From Ignavibacteria bacterium (GTDB lineage: Bacteria > Bacteroidota > Ignavibacteria > Kapaibacteriales > Kapaibacteriaceae), in NCBI GenBank assembly GCA_016873895.1, contig VGVV01000003.1:62001-126000 (forward strand): a DNA stretch of 64,000 nt. Reading direction: 5' to 3'. Below are positions 17,463 through 25,154 of this stretch, one piece after another. The position numbers and the translations under genes are program-made. The stretch's first letter is position 1. Each line of letters starts with the position of its first letter. The notes under the pieces were generated by a model. It worked only from the letters and a program-made list of their open reading frames with translations. It made no database searches and had not been told where the DNA came from.

Positions 17463-20400
17463 TTGCGTTCACACATAGTAGTTTTTCTAGCCTGTTTGGC
17501 CGGAACATGCTCTGCTGTTCATGGACAGCACCTTCCCGTTCCGCCGTTGCTGCAGGTATATCAAGCGCATGATTTCATCGACAAGGGGCTGCTTGCTCGG
17601 TCGAGCGCATTGCTTCGTTCCACACGGGTGCGCTCCCAAGCTGATATTGGCTTTGAGCGTTCACAGATTGATAGGGCACATATTTTTCGTGACAGGGGGC
17701 TATCACAGCGAGCAGTCGAGCAGCATAGCACAATCTATGATGCGTTCCAATTTTCGCCTTTTGCGCTTTCTTCTGCACTGGAAGCTGGCTTTATCGAGCT
17801 CGAGGCAAATCGCCTTACTGAGGCTATCGAATACCTTGAACGTGCAACAAGTATTGGTGCTCGTGATGTTGCAGCGCGTTCCAACACAACGTACCGAGAT
17901 GTAACGGTACTCTCTCATTACTGGTTGGGCGCATGCTACGCGCAGCAGAAACTGTATTCGAAGGCCATTCAGCAATGGGGTACCTGTGTAGTGTTATCGA
18001 AGAGTCATCATCTGGCTGCACAGGCGTTGTTTGCAAGTGCACAGGTTCATGAACTCAGTGGCATCGACAGCTTGGCTGCTAGCTCATACAATGCGCTGAT
18101 GAAATGGTTTCCTCTATCAGCGCTTGCTACAGAGGCCCAGGTACGTCTGGCGGTTATCAAGCTACGAGATCGAAATCCAGTCAAAGCTCTCGACGAGCTA
18201 CAAGGGGTTGATGGGCGGCTACAAGTTCACAGAAGTAATGAGGATAGTCCGCGTGCTGCAATCCTGAGTGAGTATGTCCACATCATTCGATTGCAAGCGT
18301 TCACGATGCTACAACAGCATCAACAAGCACTTGATAGTGCATTTGTTTTTACACAGCGATACCCTGCGTCGACGAATCTCAGTCTTGTTCTCCTTGCTAC
18401 AGGATATGCCTACCTGTATCTACAGCGTGCAGACTCTGCACTTTATCAGTATGACAGGATTATTGCCTCAGATATTGCGGAAGACTCTGAAGTGCGACAT
18501 CAAGCACTCTTGTATCGGGGCGTTGCACTGCAACGTTTAGGTAGGGATGCAGAGGCCGAGCAATTGTTTACAGCATTGTCTGTGCAGGCTGGATACCCAT
18601 ACAAGCCCCATGCCCTTATAGAGGTTGGTCAAGCGCTGTATGTTCGAGAGGATTTTGAACGCGCTCAAAAGCTGTTCGAAAAAGCAGAACGTGAAGCACG
18701 TGATCCAGCTGTAACGCTCAAGGCTCAGATTCTGCTTGGTAGCTGTCAACTTCAACGTCAGCAGTGGGCAAAGGCTGCAGATGTATTCCAGCGGACAATA
18801 TCTCTGGCAGAGAACACGAGTATTGCAGCGGTAGCTCAGAAGGAGGAATTGTTGGCAACCGCTAGACTCGAGCGTGGGATCAGTTTAGCGCAGACGAATC
18901 AGCTGCCGGCTGCCATCGCATCGTTAACCGATTTCTTGGGAAACCATCCGAAAGATTCCCGAAGAGACGAAGCTACATTTTGGCTGGCAGAGTCTATGTA
19001 TCGTGAAAACTTATTGAAAAATGCACAGGAATTCTACGAAGAGATTGTCAAGCGCTATACAGCAAGCCTACGCCGTGAAGAGGCGATGTATGGCCTTGCA
19101 TGGACGCACTTTCGTAAGCGCGACTTTACAAAGTCATCAAAAGCATTCGAAGAGCTGATTACAACATACCCTCAATCGCGCTATGTTGTTGAAGCGATGG
19201 TACGCCGAGCAGATGGGTTGTATATCAATCGTCAGTATAGAGCAGCTGCCACGCAGTACGAGCAAGCCTCACTTAACGGAGGGGCTTCAGAGGAAGGTCT
19301 CTATGCCGGTTATCAGGCTGGCAGTGCTGCGTATCGAGATGGCGATCTCGATCGCGCAACCCGTTTAATGCGCTCCTTTCTGCAGCGCTACCCGCAGTCG
19401 CGTCTATCAGATGATGCCCTCTATCTTATTGGATGGATAGCATTCCAGCAACAGCGCGATGAAGATGCAATCAGAGAGTTTGAGGCATTAATGCAGGCCT
19501 ACCCGGATGGCGATCATGCTGTGCGTGCTCTGTATACAATCGGAGATGCGCAGTTTAATCTTGGCAACTACGATTTGGCCATGCAGACCTATCGTCAAGT
19601 AATGTCGAAGTATTCCAGCCACCCTCTTGCTACGGAATCAGCAAAGAGTTTACAAGAAGTACTCGTAGGGCAGGGTAGAACCGACGAAGCAGTAGCTGTG
19701 CTCGACACCTTAATTGGACTCAATCCTGAGGCTTCAGCTACTGAGGATTTCGTCTGGAGTAAGGCACAGATCTTTTATTCTGGTAAGAATTACACAACAG
19801 CTGCCGCGGAGTTAGCATCGTATGTGAAAAAGTATCCAAGCGCAGGACGTAAGGACGAAGCTCTGTACATGCTTGGTAAGACCTACCTCAGTATGAATGA
19901 CCTACCACAGTCGCTTGCTGCCTTCCGAGAATTGGAACAATCGCATGCCAGCAGTGAATATGTTCAGACCTATCGACTTGACTTGGCATTCTACTATGCA
20001 TCGAATGCGAATATGTCTGGAGCAGACAGCATATACCAGATTATCTGGAAACAACATTCGGACGACACGTTAGCTGCTTCTACGGCAGGATATGAAATGG
20101 CAGAGCATGCCCGCATGCGGGGCGACACACTTGCCGCAGTTGAACTCTTTCGCACAACTGCAGATACCTATGCAAATTCCGTCAACGGAACACAGGCACG
20201 ATATAAGCTGGCTCAACTATTCCGCAAGATGAGCAATCTTGATAGTGCGCGATTCCATTTGCAGATACTTGCCCAGCGTACCGATCAGCCAAGCATTGTT
20301 GCCAATGTTCTGTATGATCTAGGCACCACATACTTCCGTGAACGTAACTATACACAGGCATCAGAATGGTTTATACGTGTCCGCGAGGAATATGCTGGTA

Positions 20401-20573
20401 TTGAGGATTGGTACACACTCAGCATGCTTGCTCTCGGCGAATGCTACGAACAGCTGCAGCAAAAGGATCAGGCCATAGAGGCGTATTCGACTATAGCTGA
20501 CCTCCGACCAGACGATGACTATGGGAAAACGGCGGTAGCTCGCGTGAAGCGATTGAAAGGAGTTCGAAAATGA
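17463..20573 (+). CDS. Giant periplasmic tetratricopeptide-repeat protein
   Basis: A 1036-residue exported solenoid. A signal peptide (VVFLACLAGTCSAVHG) is followed by at least fifteen TPR-like helical pairs across the whole length, with YbgF/YfiO-type signatures such as KYPSAGRKDEALYMLGKTYL, RYPQSRLSDDALYLIGWIAF and LNKAQEFYEEIV-like units. Proteins of this type scaffold envelope complexes; E. coli CpoB (YbgF) links Tol with peptidoglycan synthesis. The start is TTG 17463, supported by GGAG 5 nt upstream and by a stop codon in frame 16 bp upstream. It is first in an operon with a barrel protein (4-bp overlap), a SPOR protein and a TonB protein, suggesting that it is the periplasmic scaffold of that assembly. 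The function itself is inferred. Confidence 0.8.
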   Translation: MRSHIVVFLACLAGTCSAVHGQHLPVPPLLQVYQAHDFIDKGLLARSSALLRSTRVRSQADIGFERSQIDRAHIFRDRGLSQRAVEQHSTIYDAFQFSPFALSSALEAGFIELEANRLTEAIEYLERATSIGARDVAARSNTTYRDVTVLSHYWLGACYAQQKLYSKAIQQWGTCVVLSKSHHLAAQALFASAQVHELSGIDSLAASSYNALMKWFPLSALATEAQVRLAVIKLRDRNPVKALDELQGVDGRLQVHRSNEDSPRAAILSEYVHIIRLQAFTMLQQHQQALDSAFVFTQRYPASTNLSLVLLATGYAYLYLQRADSALYQYDRIIASDIAEDSEVRHQALLYRGVALQRLGRDAEAEQLFTALSVQAGYPYKPHALIEVGQALYVREDFERAQKLFEKAEREARDPAVTLKAQILLGSCQLQRQQWAKAADVFQRTISLAENTSIAAVAQKEELLATARLERGISLAQTNQLPAAIASLTDFLGNHPKDSRRDEATFWLAESMYRENLLKNAQEFYEEIVKRYTASLRREEAMYGLAWTHFRKRDFTKSSKAFEELITTYPQSRYVVEAMVRRADGLYINRQYRAAATQYEQASLNGGASEEGLYAGYQAGSAAYRDGDLDRATRLMRSFLQRYPQSRLSDDALYLIGWIAFQQQRDEDAIREFEALMQAYPDGDHAVRALYTIGDAQFNLGNYDLAMQTYRQVMSKYSSHPLATESAKSLQEVLVGQGRTDEAVAVLDTLIGLNPEASATEDFVWSKAQIFYSGKNYTTAAAELASYVKKYPSAGRKDEALYMLGKTYLSMNDLPQSLAAFRELEQSHASSEYVQTYRLDLAFYYASNANMSGADSIYQIIWKQHSDDTLAASTAGYEMAEHARMRGDTLAAVELFRTTADTYANSVNGTQARYKLAQLFRKMSNLDSARFHLQILAQRTDQPSIVANVLYDLGTTYFRERNYTQASEWFIRVREEYAGIEDWYTLSMLALGECYEQLQQKDQAIEAYSTIADLRPDDDYGKTAVARVKRLKGVRK

Positions 20574-22168
20574 TTCGTTCTCAATTGATAGCCGCCCTGT
20601 TTTGCTTGTCGCTTCTAAGTAGCACTCTTCTTTCCCAACAGCAGCAGTCGCAGCCACCGACGCCTAATGCGCCGCTGGAGCTCCCGGATTTTTTAGTTAC
20701 AGGAAAGGCGGTTGTCGATATTGCTGCAGGGTCCAAGCAAGCCCCTCAAAAGCCATTTCGGCTAAGCACAGGAGTGCTTGATTCATTGAATCCAACGGAA
20801 AAGTTTCCTGCGCCTAACGTCCCAAACAGGCCATTGCCGCAGTTCACACGTGATCATATCGTGCGAAACACATACGTAGATGCTTCGTTTGGCTCGTACA
20901 CAACTCCTACGTTGATGGCCGGACATTCCTTTCGTTCTGGTGATTATCATATTGATGCCTCTGTTGACGGGTTATATTCAAAAGACTGGGCTCCTAATGC
21001 ATCATTGCTCACTGCCGGCGTAGGTTTAACATCGAGTTATCTCGCGCCAGAGAAGTTCTATCTCTTTGGTAAGGGGCTAACAGAAACCGATGTGCGATAT
21101 CGTCACAGTCAGTATACCTTGTTTGCCGATTCATCGGCGCCTGAACGCAAGACAAGTAACTTCTTTGCGGGATTGACTACCGAAGCGTTTGTGAACGATC
21201 TGCGCTATACAGCAGACATATACTGGAACGCATTCAACGTTGATGATCAGCGGTCAGGCCAGATACGTGATCAACGGCTGCACGCAAATCTGCATATTCC
21301 AGTTGATCGTCTATACGCGGTCTCGAGCAGCATTCACCTTCAGGGGCGAGACGATGTATCATACCCGTATATCGACGTTGGACTCACACGCTTCTTCGGA
21401 GACTCGTTGCTGCACTTTGAAACAAAGCTAGGTGCTCAGTACGCAACAAGTACCGTTTCGGAAGCTCGCGTGGGTGTCTCGATCGATGCAGATCTATTTT
21501 ACCAGGTCAATGAACATATCTCCATAGCCGGACAACTGCAAAGTGGACTGCGTGCTCAGAGTTTTACAGAGTTTGCGTTGCAAAATCCATACGTACACAG
21601 CTTGACTCTTCTAGATCTTCCGTATGACCTTGCTCGTTTCGATGTGCGTTTGAAGTATCATCCAGATGAGTCGTTGCAGATGTTGGTAAAACTAAGTGGA
21701 CGCAGCACGCTTCGCAACCCAATGTGGGTTGATACAACAACAGCTCTGCTGGATCTTGTCTACCGCGATGTAATTGGTATGTCTGCGGCTGTCGAAGTGC
21801 ATTATCAACCCTCGATGAACGATCGGTTTGTGGGTAGTGCTTTCTTGCAGTCTGTAACGCTTGAAGACGGGAATTCTGCTACGTATACCGAGCCGTTCCG
21901 CCTAGACGCAGCCTATCAACGACAGATAGGCAGTAGCCTTCATGTGCGAGTTGCAGGGCAGTATGTTGGTAAGCGCTACGCTGATGTTGCCAATAGTTTG
22001 CAGATTGATGCGTATCTCAATCTACAGTTTACTGCTAAGTATGCGATACGTGGTGGGCTAGATGTTGTGTTTACTGCCGACAATTTGATCAATAGCACTA
22101 TAATACTCTGGAATGGATACCGCGAACGGAGTATTTTTGTTGCAGGTGGTGTTTCTTGGAGGTTGTAA
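20570..22168 (+). CDS. Outer-membrane beta-barrel protein without plug domain
   Basis: 532 residues: signal peptide (LIAALFCLSLLSSTLLS), a short Gln/Pro-rich linker, the segment LELPDFLVTG, then ~400 residues of alternating amphipathic strands ending in Trp-Arg-Leu (GGVSWRL), a barrel-like C-terminus with an aromatic near the end. Strand patterns such as YRHSQYTLFAD, LHVRVAGQYVGKRYAD and GLDVVFTADNLIN resemble the C-terminal barrel of TonB-dependent receptors, but no plug domain is present. The LPDFLVTG stretch resembles the start of mature TonB receptors and could be a TonB contact. It overlaps the TPR gene by 4 bp and lies 3 bp before the SPOR gene. Pore, anchor or receptor roles are all possible. 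Confidence 0.68.
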   Translation: MIRSQLIAALFCLSLLSSTLLSQQQQSQPPTPNAPLELPDFLVTGKAVVDIAAGSKQAPQKPFRLSTGVLDSLNPTEKFPAPNVPNRPLPQFTRDHIVRNTYVDASFGSYTTPTLMAGHSFRSGDYHIDASVDGLYSKDWAPNASLLTAGVGLTSSYLAPEKFYLFGKGLTETDVRYRHSQYTLFADSSAPERKTSNFFAGLTTEAFVNDLRYTADIYWNAFNVDDQRSGQIRDQRLHANLHIPVDRLYAVSSSIHLQGRDDVSYPYIDVGLTRFFGDSLLHFETKLGAQYATSTVSEARVGVSIDADLFYQVNEHISIAGQLQSGLRAQSFTEFALQNPYVHSLTLLDLPYDLARFDVRLKYHPDESLQMLVKLSGRSTLRNPMWVDTTTALLDLVYRDVIGMSAAVEVHYQPSMNDRFVGSAFLQSVTLEDGNSATYTEPFRLDAAYQRQIGSSLHVRVAGQYVGKRYADVANSLQIDAYLNLQFTAKYAIRGGLDVVFTADNLINSTIILWNGYRERSIFVAGGVSWRL

Positions 22169-22171
22169 GCA

Positions 22172-22843
22172 ATGTCTACGCATGATCCAAATTGGTCTGA
22201 TGATGAGTTCGATGCACCCGACGAGGGGTTCCTTCCTCGTCAGCATAAGGTTGTTGAGCCAATCTCAGCGTATGCGAGTTCGACACAACCAATAATTCCA
22301 CCTCAGAAAAAGAAGTCTGGTTCGGCTAAACGCACGGTGATCCTGCTACTGTTGTTTTTTGCAACTGCAATTGGTCTCGGCGTATCCAAGTTTGCATGCC
22401 GTCCAGAACCTGGTGTTGTTCTCAATGATCCAGGTCCTACACCAATACCCGAGCCACCCAAGCCTGAGCCACCCAAGCCTGAGCCACCCAAGCCTGAGCC
22501 ACCCAAGCCTGAGCCACCCGAGCCCGAGGCCACTATAAATGCTATTCCTCGAAAGTCTCAGACAGAAACTGCTTTGAAGAATTCTAGTCCTGCATCAACG
22601 AATCGCGTGGCTGGTAATCAGGAATGGTCGATACAAGTCTTTGCCTCTACAAGTTCGGATGATGCTGATGAGTGGGACCAGCGTTTGAAAGCAAAGAGTA
22701 TTGATAGCCGTATAGAAATGACGGAGCGATGCGGTCAACAATGGTATCGTGTTCGCTTCGGAAGTTATGCTACGAAGGAAGAGGCCGAGCAAGTTGCAAA
22801 GTCTTTAGGCTTCCGTAACGCATGGATTAATCGGAAGAAATGA
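22172..22843 (+). CDS. Inner-membrane protein with Pro-rich arm and SPOR domain
   Basis: A 223-residue single-pass protein. Residues 1-50 are acidic/polar and cytoplasmic, 51-68 are a transmembrane helix (TVILLLLFFATAIGLGVS), and then a rigid periplasmic arm of PEPPK repeats (five 15-bp units) and a Ser/Thr-rich linker follow. The last ~75 residues are a SPOR domain (WSIQVFASTSSDDADEW, QQWYRVRFGSYATKEEAEQVAKSLG). SPOR domains bind peptidoglycan strands stripped of stem peptides, typically at division sites (FtsN, DamX). The Pro/Glu/Lys arm is what TonB proteins normally carry; here it is on the SPOR protein next to a TonB homologue. The stop overlaps the TonB start by 4 bp. Confidence 0.85.
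   Translation: MSTHDPNWSDDEFDAPDEGFLPRQHKVVEPISAYASSTQPIIPPQKKKSGSAKRTVILLLLFFATAIGLGVSKFACRPEPGVVLNDPGPTPIPEPPKPEPPKPEPPKPEPPKPEPPEPEATINAIPRKSQTETALKNSSPASTNRVAGNQEWSIQVFASTSSDDADEWDQRLKAKSIDSRIEMTERCGQQWYRVRFGSYATKEEAEQVAKSLGFRNAWINRKK
22451..22525 (+). repeat. Tandem 15-bp repeat, five units (PEPPK arm)
   Basis: Four identical 15-bp units GAGCCACCCAAGCCT and a fifth with two changes, all in frame and encoding Glu-Pro-Pro-Lys-Pro. Copy number may vary by slippage and would lengthen or shorten the periplasmic arm by 5 residues per unit without breaking the frame. Confidence 0.97.
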
Positions 22844-23592
22844 CACGGTATCAAGATCAGCCCTCGTTTAACATCAGGCTCGTCTGGAACCCTAATACAC
22901 TCCGTGGTTTTATTGGTGCGCTCATTATTGTCTCAATCATTCTTAGCCTGAGTACCTGTACTGAGTTGCGCACAAAACGGGAGATAGTGGTACACAGACC
23001 CCCACCGATTGTGCTATTACGACTAGGATCGGGCGATGGGACGGGCGCGCGCAAGGGGAATCTAACCGCTGAGGGTACAGCTCAAAAGGCCGCTGCTGCC
23101 ACGAACCCTCTTGTAGACGCACAAAAGTCGTCTGGAGCGTCAAAGAACTCATCATCCGACATTACACAGTCTGGTAAGGTAGTTGCCGTCTCCGAGGCAG
23201 GCTCTGGAGCATCGAAAGCCGCTGATGCAAGCGCTGATAACTCTGTGGGCAAGAGTTTTGGTGACAATGAGGGGGCTGGCCTTGGAGAGCTTGGCATGGG
23301 TAAGGGTAAGGGAGACGGGTTTGGAGATATCGATTGGGGTGGGGGAGGTAACCGCACGGTTTCAAAGAAAGTATTGCCCAATTTCCCTCCGGGAATTTTT
23401 GGAACCAAGGTTACGATATTGTTCCGTGTGGCACCTGATGGAAGCGTTATGCACGCAGAGCTCCTCAAGAAATCAGGCAACAAAGCTGTAGATCTCGCCG
23501 CCGTTTCGGCCCTTCGTCAGTGGAGATTTAGTAAGCTTACAACTAACGTAGTTATGGAAGGTAAGATTACGATCAAGGTTACGTACAAGTAG
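22840..23592 (+). CDS. TonB-family energy transducer with Gly/Ser-rich linker
   Basis: 250 residues. After a ~20-residue cytoplasmic start there is one membrane anchor (FIGALIIVSIILSLST), a long low-complexity linker rich in Gly, Ser, Ala and Lys (residues ~60-170) and a C-terminal TonB domain of ~80 residues (ILFRVAPDGSVMHAELLKKSG, DLAAVSALRQWRFSKL). TonB proteins use the proton-motive force via ExbB-ExbD to pull on outer-membrane receptors. The usual Pro-rich arm is absent and replaced by a flexible Gly-rich one. No exbB/exbD is adjacent. It is coupled to the SPOR gene by a 4-bp overlap. A TolA-like role (wall and envelope constriction) is an alternative to nutrient uptake. Confidence 0.85.
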   Translation: MTRYQDQPSFNIRLVWNPNTLRGFIGALIIVSIILSLSTCTELRTKREIVVHRPPPIVLLRLGSGDGTGARKGNLTAEGTAQKAAAATNPLVDAQKSSGASKNSSSDITQSGKVVAVSEAGSGASKAADASADNSVGKSFGDNEGAGLGELGMGKGKGDGFGDIDWGGGGNRTVSKKVLPNFPPGIFGTKVTILFRVAPDGSVMHAELLKKSGNKAVDLAAVSALRQWRFSKLTTNVVMEGKITIKVTYK

Positions 23593-23595
23593 TAT

Positions 23596-23781
23596 ATGAT
23601 TGATTCGCTTCTATCAACGTGGGCTGCATTGCCCGACACCAGCAAGTATGTGATAGGACTTTTGTTCCTCTCGCTTATATACTCACTCGTGAAAAAGCTG
23701 GTGAAAGTTGCTGTCATGATTGCCATATTGCTCGTACTTCTTGTAGTAATCCAGATGCTATGGGATAGGGTTGGACTCTAA
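23596..23781 (+). CDS. Small hydrophobic membrane protein (61 aa)
   Basis: No family was recognised. ATG 23596 lies 3 bp after the TonB gene stop. The product has a short soluble N-terminus and two hydrophobic stretches (VIGLLFLSLIYSLV and VAVMIAILLVLLVVIQMLW) separated by KKLVK, fitting a hairpin in the inner membrane. Its position as last gene of the TPR-barrel-SPOR-TonB operon suggests an accessory membrane subunit. It could be a miniature partner of the TonB protein. The coding call rests on tight spacing and hydrophobic pattern only. Confidence 0.6.
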   Translation: MIDSLLSTWAALPDTSKYVIGLLFLSLIYSLVKKLVKVAVMIAILLVLLVVIQMLWDRVGL

Positions 23782-23813
23782 GTTTTTTCGTAACGAAAGC
23801 AAGATCTCATTCA

Positions 23814-25145
23814 ATGGCGCAGAAAATTGCAGTAATCGGAACAGGCTATGTAGGACTCGTTACCGGTGCATGTCTTGCTGATGTTGGCAACGACGTTCTG
23901 TGCATCGATGTCGATCCAAAGAAGATTGAGAAGCTCCAGCAGGGCTACGTCCCGATCTATGAGCCGGGTCTCGACATCGTTTTAGCACGTGCCATTCGCG
24001 AAGAACGCATTACGTTCTCACTCGACATCATTGATGCCGTGCGCTCATGCGATATTTTGATGTTTTGCCTTCCAACGCCCCCTGGCAAAGACGGTCAAGC
24101 AGACCTTGCCATGGTTATGAGTGCGGCAGAGAGGGTAGCTGACCTGCTGGTTGAACTCGACATACAAGAGCGACGAATTGTCGTAAACAAGAGTACGGTT
24201 CCTGTGGGAACAGCCGCTAAAGTTGATGCAATCTTTAAGCAGCGTGCCCCTGGACGCCATGTAGATGTTGTTAGCAACCCAGAGTTTCTTCGAGAAGGCT
24301 TCGCAGTGCAAGACTTCATGAATCCGGAGCGCATCATCGTTGGAACGCACAGTGCTCATGCAGTAAGCGTCATGAAGTCCATCTATTCAGCGTTCATCGG
24401 AAGGGGCTCGCAGCTCCTCGTCTTTGATGAGAAGAGCTCTGAGATTGCAAAGTATGCTGCCAATGCGTTTCTAGCGATGAAGATCTCCTTCATGAATGAT
24501 CTATCAGAGTACTGCGAGATTGTTGGTGCAGACATTGAGAATGTTCGCTTTGGCATAGGCAGCGACCCACGAATAGGCAGTAGGTTCCTCTATGCCGGTA
24601 TCGGATACGGGGGTAGTTGCTTTCCAAAAGATGTCAAAGCAATTATTCATGCAGCGAAGGAAGTTGGAGCCCCGTTGGAGATCATTCAGGCAACAAAGGA
24701 TGTTAACGATCATCAGGTACGTCGCTTTGTGAAGCGAGTGATAGATAGATTCGATGGCAACGTGAAGGGGCGAACATTTGCCGTCTGGGGTCTTGCATTC
24801 AAGCCCAATACTGATGATGTCCGAGAAGCACCAGCATTTGTCATAATCAATGCCTTGATTGAGGCCGGAGCATCTATCACGGCATTTGATCCGGAGGCTT
24901 CCGATACATCTCGTGCAGTGCTTGGTGATGCGATTACATACGCCCCCTCGTCGTATGATGCGCTTAAAAATGCCGACGCACTCATCATTGCAACCGAGTG
25001 GAACGAGTTCAGAGAACCAGATTTTACCCGCATTGCACAGACATTGGTGAGGCCACTCATCTTTGATGGCCGCAACATGTATAACCCTGAGGATATGGCT
25101 AACCTTGGTATCGAATACCACTCGGTTGGACGAAGATCTGTATAG
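23814..25145 (+). CDS. ugd: UDP-glucose 6-dehydrogenase
   Basis: Oxidises UDP-glucose to UDP-glucuronate with two NAD+, a precursor for surface polysaccharides. N-terminal Rossmann motif IGTGYVGLVTGACLA (residues 8-22); catalytic cysteine in GYGGSCFPKDVKA; C-terminal UDP-binding domain with WGLAFKPNTDDVREAPA. The length of 443 aa is normal. It begins 32 bp after the small membrane protein gene. A weak TTTCG-TAA-CGAAA hairpin sits in between, so co-transcription with the envelope operon is uncertain. It converges on the VWA gene with only 9 bp between stop codons. Confidence 0.97.
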   Translation: MAQKIAVIGTGYVGLVTGACLADVGNDVLCIDVDPKKIEKLQQGYVPIYEPGLDIVLARAIREERITFSLDIIDAVRSCDILMFCLPTPPGKDGQADLAMVMSAAERVADLLVELDIQERRIVVNKSTVPVGTAAKVDAIFKQRAPGRHVDVVSNPEFLREGFAVQDFMNPERIIVGTHSAHAVSVMKSIYSAFIGRGSQLLVFDEKSSEIAKYAANAFLAMKISFMNDLSEYCEIVGADIENVRFGIGSDPRIGSRFLYAGIGYGGSCFPKDVKAIIHAAKEVGAPLEIIQATKDVNDHQVRRFVKRVIDRFDGNVKGRTFAVWGLAFKPNTDDVREAPAFVIINALIEAGASITAFDPEASDTSRAVLGDAITYAPSSYDALKNADALIIATEWNEFREPDFTRIAQTLVRPLIFDGRNMYNPEDMANLGIEYHSVGRRSV

Positions 25146-25154
25146 CCTGGTGCG

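Noticed and set aside
22451..22525. Possible CRISPR-like tandem array
   Set aside because: Units are contiguous without spacers, in frame, and encode a Pro-rich arm.
24504..25121. 205-codon frame antisense to ugd
   Set aside because: It is Cys/Ile-rich noise opposite a clearly conserved enzyme, with no domain or ribosome site.
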